Below are positions 58,175-64,000 of a stretch of 64,000 nucleotides of DNA, one piece after another. The stretch is from Thozetella sp. PMI_491 (lineage: Eukaryota; Ascomycota; Sordariomycetes; Chaetosphaeriales; Chaetosphaeriaceae). The stretch covers positions 1,319,202 to 1,383,201 of the forward strand of contig MU270020.1 of NCBI GenBank assembly GCA_021432635.1, written 5' to 3'. The notes under the pieces were generated by a model, which saw only the letters and a program-made list of their open reading frames with translations, made no database searches and was not told the origin of the DNA. The position numbers were made by a program, and so were the translations under genes. How positions within the stretch are numbered: position 1 is the first letter of the stretch; every line of letters begins with the position of its first letter.

Positions 58175-59849
58175 TTAATTTTGACGAGGCGGTAGCTTCT
58201 TCATCGACTCAATCTTCCTCAGTTTCTCATCAATCCATGCAATCTCATCCGACCGATGGGTTTCCTTGTTCATGATCCAAAGTGACTTGACCAGAAGTAA
58301 CAGCGGCTGTATAGTCATGGGGCCAGAACTCTTGCTATTGGGCTGCAAGAAAAACTGGACTGACTGGCAGATATGACATGCCGCATTCTTTGACCAGTCC
58401 TTGCGGTAGCCTAGCGGCGGCAGCTGAGAGACATTAAAATGGTGTATACAAAATTTGATAACCGCCTCTGGATCTTGAGAACATGTGCATTCCATATCGT
58501 CGTCAAGTCCTGCCGTAGTACGGGTCTTTATTAAACCTTCGAGAGCCTGGTACACGAGGCCAAGATGATGAGCGACTAACATTCGGGCTGCCCAGTATTG
58601 GGTCATCGAAGTTGCCGAGCTGAGTTTGGTGAATTTGTACTGCACAGGGAACAGCGTGGTGTGGGTGGTAGTGGTTTGACGGCAGTCGTCAGAGTCTTCG
58701 CTCGATGATGGTGTCGACGATGGTGAAAGTTCTGGCCAATACAACGGGCCGTCAATCTCGCTTTTAATATGTCCCAGCCACCCTGTCAATTCCGAGTCGA
58801 TACGCCAGCATTCTTCTACACACCGGATGCAGGCTGCAAGCCGTGCTGGTGTAGGCGTATGCTCATTAAAGGCCTCGGAGTCGTAGTTATATATGTTCGG
58901 AAGTTTGAGCATAGTATCGATCAACGTGTCGAACGAGTCCTTGGGCGGCCGTGACAGCCACGGTAGCTCGAGCCACTGCTTCTCAGCGAGGAAAGTGGGC
59001 TTTCTTAACGTAATCCCCATGTACACCTGGTAGCTGTCAGCTCCATCTAGGCTGTGGCAAGCCAAGAAGATGATCGCAGGACACATACGCTCTGCACTCT
59101 TAAGGTGCGAAAGATGGAATACCCCAACCCAGATCCGCTGCGCAACGGCCCGCGAAGGCGCAGAACCTCCATGGTGCCATAATAGTGAGACATAAATTCA
59201 TGAGGCTTCGGGGCTACACCACTCGCGAACTGAAACATGGTAAATGCGACGCATGTCGCCAGGGTCTGGTCCTGATCTCGCAGGGTTGGATGGTTGATGG
59301 CCTTTTGCAAGTCGCGAATGCCTTTGTTGTACATCAGCAAACTTCTATGTGTCAGATCATCATTATCGTCCCGGAACCCCATGCGCGCGGTGCACAAGGC
59401 GAGAATAACAGCCTCTAACCCGGGAGAGAGGGTAGGCATGTCGGCGATTTGGACCACCCAAAACCGGTCTCGATTTTCTGGGATGCTGAACTCGTTTGGC
59501 ATCGAGTCGTCCAGATATGCATTGATGAACTGCTGCCGGAAGACATGACGTGGGGACACGGAGGAGACGATGCGATCCCTCGAGCTGGACGTTACCGGTA
59601 TGTCTTGTACGTTCGGCGGGCTACTGCTTGCGTATCCGCGGCATTGCCTATTCGAAATGGCGCAGGTCCGGCATTTGGGACGCTCTCCACTGCACTAAGG
59701 GGGCTGTGAGCTGAGAGCTCGCTTGGGAGCAAACGGCAATAAGGGTGACGTGGAGTCCAGAAAGAAGGAAACCGTCTTACTTTAACCTTCCTCTCCTTGC
59801 AGTTTCTACAGGAAATGCGTTTCAAATGCTCCTTGATGGGCGTATAAAG
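58175..59849 (-). CDS. Zn2Cys6 fungal transcription factor
   Basis: Fungal-specific regulator. Exons 59849-59781, 59694-59089 and 59026-58175 (introns 86 and 62 nt) give 508 residues. The first splice creates the zinc cluster: CRNCKERKVK joins CSGERPKCRTCAISNRQC, with spacing C-2-C-6-C-6-C-2-C-6-C. The second splice uses a GTATGT donor and a CTACCAG acceptor with branch CTGAC, and joins IFRTLRVQS to VYMGITLRKPTFL; without it the frames look shifted. The middle region (ALCTARMGFRDDNDD, ATCVAFTMFQFA, YGTMEVLRLRGP) matches the fungal-specific factor domain. The ATG at 59849 was chosen because the longer frame begins at a TTG. It may control the enzyme genes to its right. Confidence 0.88.
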
Positions 59850-60967
59850 CATCTCCTGGGCTGTGGGCGGCAGATAGTAGGCCACCGGACAACAAAGCGA
59901 CTGAAAACTGTATGGTGACGGCAAATACGATGAATACGAGATCTCTGACGCGGCCGAAGTTGAATTGTTGACGCGAACTAGCCCCCGCTCGCTTCTGCCG
60001 GCTCGGTCCTAAAACGAGTGAAGTAGGGGGGTTAAGCCCCTCTCTGCGGCACAGCTCTCACAATTACCAAGGTTAACCGAACGAGCCAAGTCACAACCAG
60101 CCAAGAACGGTGATTTTAACGGACATGTCTCGAGAAAAAATATACTCAACTGCTTCAAGTATACTATTGCTAGATATATAGACAGTTTAATCGGCCTGGT
60201 GATCAGTGAAATGTAGCGATTGCTTTGCGGGATAAGCTTGAAGGCCTCTCTACAAGGGCTCGTCTAGTAGCAACAATACGGGCCACAATACTATATCACT
60301 CCCCCCTACACTGCTGTCGTCTGTTGTATTGAACTTAGAAAAAGATGGAGAGACTACTCGCCGCCTGACGGCCACCCACTCTGCGCACCCCAAACAGGGA
60401 GGGGTATAGGGGGGCAAGAAACGGGTATGATAGATCATCCTCGGATAGATGTGCTCCCTTTCCCAGGACGACCGGACCGGCCGCGGTCAGAGCAAGCGAT
60501 TCGTCAAAGCATCATCTCCCTCTAACAACAACCTAGGACTGTATTTACATTGTGTAGCCTTTTGGAATGAATCTCAAGGTGGGACTTAGCGTTGGTTGTC
60601 GGGCAAGGCGTGACTGGCCTTATTATGAGTGTCCGATAGCTAGTCCTCCCTCTTTGGGACGAGGATCATGTTGCATTTCCCTTTACCCACCTGCCGCTCG
60701 AAAAGTTGCCTTGAATGATAGTTGTGCTTTTGCAAGCATTGTACCTCTCGGCGGTAAGATGCTTCGGCCTTTGTCGCTTGAGTCACCGAATCAGGAGATT
60801 TCTTGGCCCGCTCGGGCAAATAGCGCTAGCGCTGACCAAGTTAGGTTTACTCAGGTTGCACTCTAGCCCCTCACCTATAAAACCCAGCCATGACTGTCTC
60901 CGGCCGATGCCGGTTCAATGAGAAAAGGCGTGATCCAACCCACATTCCACCCACTCCATCGACCACT
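59850..60967. promoter_or_regulatory. Divergent upstream region, Zn2Cys6 / DJ-1-like
   Basis: 1.1 kb between divergent genes. A canonical TATAAAA lies at 60876-60882 on the plus strand. Open frames at 60567-60866 have no coding character. Confidence 0.5.
60876..60882 (+). promoter_or_regulatory. TATA box of the DJ-1/PfpI gene
   Basis: TATAAAA sits 86 bp before the ATG at 60968 but only 8 bp before an in-frame ATG at 60890. The spacing favours 60968 as the real start. Confidence 0.6.
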
Positions 60968-61685
60968 ATGGCGTCAGAATCAAGCCAGTCCCCGAAGAAA
61001 TATGGTGTCGCCCTGTTCCCTGGGTTCCAGTCCCTAGACGTCTTCGGCTCCCTCGACGTCCTTAACTTCCTGTCGCTCACCCACAAGCTTGAGCTATCCC
61101 TCATTGCACCGACGCTTGATCCGGTATCGACGATCCCTGCAAGCGAGCGTCCCGTTGTCCGGATCGGTCAAAGCCTCGTGCCAACGCATACGTATGAGAC
61201 TGCGCCGGAAGATCTGGAGGTCCTGCTCGTTCCTGGAGGGCCAGGGGTGCGCGATCTGGAAGGGACCCAGCCCATCGTGGATTTCATCAAGGCAAGGTAT
61301 CCGAAGCTGCGATTTCTTCTCACGGTGTGCACCGGAAGCGCACTCGCAGCGCGGGCCGGGGTTTTGGATGGCAAGCAGGCTACCTCGAACAAGATCTCCT
61401 TTGAGTGGGTGAGTAGAGCTAGCCATGACGTGGCTCGGCGCCGCTAATCGGATGGCTCCCTAGGTGAAATCGCAGGGCGCCAATGTAAACTGGCAGCCAA
61501 AGGCGAGATGGGTGACTGATGGCAACATCTGGACCTCGTCCGGGGTATCCGCAGGCATCGACCAGATATTTGCTTTCGTCGCCGATCAGTACGGCGCGGA
61601 CGTGGCGGATGCAATCGCCACGAGGTCCGAATATGTGCCAAACAAGGACCCCAGCATTGACCCTTTTGAGAAGCTTCTCGGTTGA
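60968..61685 (+). CDS. DJ-1/PfpI family protein
   Basis: Class I glutamine amidotransferase-like fold of the DJ-1/PfpI superfamily; members include proteases, glyoxalases, chaperones and isonitrile hydratases, so the reaction is not fixed. Exons 60968-61408 and 61464-61685 (55-nt intron) give 220 residues. It begins KYGVALFPGFQSLDVFGSLD. The nucleophile elbow is LLTVCTGSALAARAG with Cys121, and EVLLVPGGPGVRD precedes it. The second exon has NWQPKARWVTDGNIWTSSG, with WTSSGVSAGIDQIFAFVAD typical of fungal members. Splicing at FEW-VKS keeps the fold intact. It lies between the Zn2Cys6 factor and two other enzyme genes and may be controlled by that factor. Confidence 0.9.
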
Positions 61686-62199
61686 GCGTCATGCTTGAGA
61701 GAAGACATTCATGGAAGTGTATTTGATAGAGCTCCACTCATACCTCAGACGTCGGATAGCCGGGCATCGGCCAACCGCTTTTCTCTCCTCCCGTCCTCGC
61801 ACCCAGAGCTATAATGAGAGTGCACACATCCCATGAAGGTAACAGCATCTAGGTAAAATGCAGCTCCATGCTGCCTGCGGGATGTACTTCGTAAAAGTGG
61901 CTGCCTTGAGTGCCGTGATTCTTAACACGATAGCGATATCCGGCTTGTGCCCCATTGGGAAGTGGCTGCCTGTAGCGAGGACCAAAATCACGCCGCCCTC
62001 GGCGGATTTCCGCCAGCTTTAAGCCTCCTGACTATACTTATACCTCTTACCAATCCACGTCTTCGGAAGGAGGGCCTAACAAGACTATTTCGAAGCACCA
62101 GATACTGAGTCAAAATCAAAACTTTTTTTATCCCCGTTACCCCAGTTGGGAGAATAACTGTGCTACAGATAGCCACCACCACGATAGAAGTCATCTAAT
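61686..62199. promoter_or_regulatory. Spacer before the alpha/beta hydrolase
   Basis: 0.5 kb tandem spacer. Weak TATA-like CTATACTTATA near 62032-62042. Nothing else seen. Confidence 0.4.
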
Positions 62200-63144
62200 A
62201 TGTCATCAACCGTTAATTTCTATCGGCGCGCACGCGCCACTCTCATCATCTCCGTGTTGAGAGTGTTGATGAATATGATCTATTTTCTTCCAATTCGTCG
62301 CGACCAGCGTGTCGCCCGTGATCTAGGGGTCCGGCGGGAACGTTTGCGAATCCCCTCCCGCGACCCCGGACGCTACATAATCGCCGATCTGTATGACGCC
62401 AATTCTTCCTTGTCTACACCTCGACCCGTCCTTGTCAACTGGCACGGAAGTGGATTCATGTTTCCAATGCTGGGCAGCGATGTCCTGTTCTGCTCGCGAA
62501 TCGCACGCGACACGGGTGCTCTTGTCCTCGATGCAGACTACCGCAAAGCGCCGGAGGCGCCCTTTCCCGGCCCGATGAATGACGCCGAGGATGTGCTCCG
62601 CTGGATCGCCTCCCAATCAGGGCGATTCGACGCGAAGCGCGTAGCGGTGTCAGGTTTCAGTGCCGGTGCCAACCTTGCCCTGGTTGCAGCTAGCGCGCTG
62701 CGGAAGACGCTTGCCGACTTGGTAACCATGGTTGCAGTAACTGTACTTTACCCTCCTGTGGACTTTTCTATCATGCCAGCGGCAAAGACTCTCCCGGGGG
62801 TTACCCCGCCCCCTGTATTTATGGTGGAGGTGATGTACGACGCCTATGCGCCGGGTATGGCCCCCTACACAGACCCATGCCTTTCACCGGCACTTGCAGA
62901 CCCCGCCGACTTTCCGCCAAACGTGGCTATATTGGCGTGCGAGGCTGACTACCTCGCTCCTGAGGACATGGCACTGGCGCGAAAACTCGAAGATGGGCGG
63001 GAGACGGTGATAAGTCGTGTGCTTGGAGGAGTAGACCACGGCTTCGACAAGGGCGCACGCAGGGGCACGGCGGACTGGGAACGGCGAGAGGAAGCTTATG
63101 CTTTGATTAGCGAAATGCTAAAGAAGGCGTTCGCAGGATTCTAA
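62200..63144 (+). CDS. Alpha/beta hydrolase, HSL (fold-3) type
   Basis: Esterase/lipase-like enzyme of the hormone-sensitive-lipase group. A single exon gives 314 residues. The oxyanion motif is WHGSGFMFP at about residues 81-89, with Ser in place of the usual third Gly of HGGGF. The nucleophile elbow is VSGFSAGANLAL with Ser154. LACEADYLAPED carries the likely catalytic Asp and GGVDHGFDKG the His, so the triad is complete. A hydrophobic N-terminal stretch (RATLIISVLRVLMNMIYFL) may be a membrane anchor or signal-anchor. The substrate is unknown; small esters or lactones are likely for this fold. It is convergent with the SDR gene. Confidence 0.92.
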   Translation: MSSTVNFYRRARATLIISVLRVLMNMIYFLPIRRDQRVARDLGVRRERLRIPSRDPGRYIIADLYDANSSLSTPRPVLVNWHGSGFMFPMLGSDVLFCSRIARDTGALVLDADYRKAPEAPFPGPMNDAEDVLRWIASQSGRFDAKRVAVSGFSAGANLALVAASALRKTLADLVTMVAVTVLYPPVDFSIMPAAKTLPGVTPPPVFMVEVMYDAYAPGMAPYTDPCLSPALADPADFPPNVAILACEADYLAPEDMALARKLEDGRETVISRVLGGVDHGFDKGARRGTADWERREEAYALISEMLKKAFAGF

Positions 63145-63227
63145 TTATACATTGTTGCAGATTCTTTTCTGGAAACCAATGCGAGAGAGCGACAACCACC
63201 CTGCCATTATCGAGCTGTAGTGCTAGT

Positions 63228-64000
63228 TCAAGGGAGAACTTCCACCCCTTTATAGTCCCAGCACCTTCCACGTCCTTCTAGCCCAACTTGACCTGTCACG
63301 GCATCGATCATTGCATTCGCGGCGTATTCTGGGCAGAGCAGTTTATCTTCTGGCGTGCTTTTCCAATAGTTTCGGGTGAAATCTGTCTTAACAGTGCCAG
63401 GATGATATGCAATCGCCATAGCGCGGTCTCCCGACCGCATGTGCAGGTGATGGTCTAGACTCTTCGTCAGGCTATTGACTGCCGCCTTGCTGCTGCGGTA
63501 GCTAAACCACCCTCCGGATCGGTTATCCGAGATAGAGCCCACACGCGCGCTCATGGTGGTCCAAACGGCGTAAGGCGGCAACAGAATCTTATCCTCTGGT
63601 CGCCCTTGTTCAGCTGGTTCATTCGCGATGATTTGGGTACTGCGCCGAGGCATAAAATCGCTGAACCACTTCATAAGCAGTAGTGGGCCGAGCGTGTTGA
63701 CGCGATATGTCATCGAAGCCGCGTCTGCGTCCACTTGACGTGGCGACTTTTCGGGATGCAGGATGCCAGGAATCGCAAAGGCCATGTGCAAGTGATATTC
63801 CTTTGGTGGGAACAACTCGGCAGCTAGCGTAGATGCTGCCTTGATGGTTGACTCATCTGTCACGTCCATTTGAATGACGTGAAGGCGATGCGAGGACTTA
63901 GTGTCGGTTCCTAGGCCTTCAAGTAGCCTCGCTTTGACATCAGACGGCCTAGACCGTGCTGTCGCGAGTATCGGGACATTTGTATGTCGGTAAAGATGCC
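63228..64000 (-). CDS. Short-chain dehydrogenase/reductase, 5' partial
   Basis: NAD(P)-dependent SDR whose start lies beyond the window. The frame runs on past an internal ATG at 63869 to the last base: HTNVPILATARSRPSDVKA, then RLHVIQMDVTDEST, the usual second-strand/helix and D-V-T region. The glycine-rich cofactor loop is missing because it lies outside. Further motifs are FAIPGILHPEKSP (in place of NNAG), YRVNTLGPLLLMKWF and the catalytic pair in WFSYRSSKAAVNSL (YxxxK). SISDNRSGGW precedes it, and AYHPGTVKTDFTRNYW follows. At least 257 residues are visible. The substrate is unknown. It is convergent with the hydrolase gene. Confidence 0.88.
   Translation of the reverse strand, partial: HLYRHTNVPILATARSRPSDVKARLLEGLGTDTKSSHRLHVIQMDVTDESTIKAASTLAAELFPPKEYHLHMAFAIPGILHPEKSPRQVDADAASMTYRVNTLGPLLLMKWFSDFMPRRSTQIIANEPAEQGRPEDKILLPPYAVWTTMSARVGSISDNRSGGWFSYRSSKAAVNSLTKSLDHHLHMRSGDRAMAIAYHPGTVKTDFTRNYWKSTPEDKLLCPEYAANAMIDAVTGQVGLEGRGRCWDYKGVEVLP

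Noticed and set aside
59027-59100. Apparent frameshift between two halves of the Zn2Cys6 gene
   Set aside because: A 62-nt intron with GTATGT donor, CTGAC branch and CCAG acceptor joins the frames cleanly as RVQS-VYMG.
1-64000. tRNA genes, CRISPR arrays, LTR elements
   Set aside because: No convincing B-box plus A-box pair, no spaced repeat array, and no reverse transcriptase, integrase or long terminal repeat pair was found.

Overview
The window looks like nuclear DNA of a filamentous ascomycete (Pezizomycotina, most likely Sordariomycetes). Genes carry short introns of about 50-120 nt with GT..AG ends and CTAAC/CTGAC-like branch sites. The gene set includes Set1, tropomyosin, securin, a Crb2/Rad9-like checkpoint protein, a HET-domain protein, a NACHT NLR and a Zn2Cys6 factor. 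One DNA transposon shows C-to-T/G-to-A damage of the RIP type. The species cannot be named from this sequence.

Left half (1-32 kb): dense, mostly single-copy housekeeping genes. In order: a 3' fragment of a ubiquitin-specific protease (DUB); TRM112; BIG1 (minus strand), divergent from a Nop25/Rrp17-type nucleolar protein; tropomyosin (minus), divergent from a securin candidate; the H3K4 methyltransferase SET1, convergent with a tandem-BRCT Crb2/Rad9-like checkpoint protein; the cytosolic phenylalanyl-tRNA synthetase beta subunit (9 exons); a fungal-specific coiled-coil protein; a doubtful small gene; and the CDC34-type E2. Splice models here were rebuilt by hand by joining reading frames. In every complete spliced gene the exon lengths sum to whole codons.

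Boundary: a 2,988-bp pogo/Fot1-type DNA transposon (32878-35865) with about 92-bp terminal inverted repeats and TA target duplications lies just beyond CDC34. Its interior is full of stops, but its ends are nearly identical to each other.

Right half (36-64 kb): sparser accessory DNA. It has a secreted CapA-like protein divergent from a secreted M61-like metallopeptidase; a HET-domain protein; a secreted Kex2-type precursor; two small cysteine-rich secreted proteins; a zinc-type MDR oxidoreductase; a C2H2 protein convergent with a NACHT NLR; a cyanophycinase-like S51 peptidase; a Zn2Cys6 regulator; and then a DJ-1/PfpI protein, an HSL-type alpha/beta hydrolase and an SDR that runs off the end. 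This mix of secreted proteins, self/non-self recognition genes and bacterial-type enzymes is typical of a fast-evolving compartment.

Points most worth a second look: a DUB ending in a CaaX box behind a polybasic tail and carrying two PPxY motifs; an 18-bp perfect inverted repeat that puts the branch site and 3' splice site of SET1 intron 1 into a hairpin loop; a GC-AG intron in the PheRS beta gene; a duplicated 33/34-bp element in the NLR promoter; and two families linked in bacteria to polyamino acids (CapA and S51) within 18 kb of each other.
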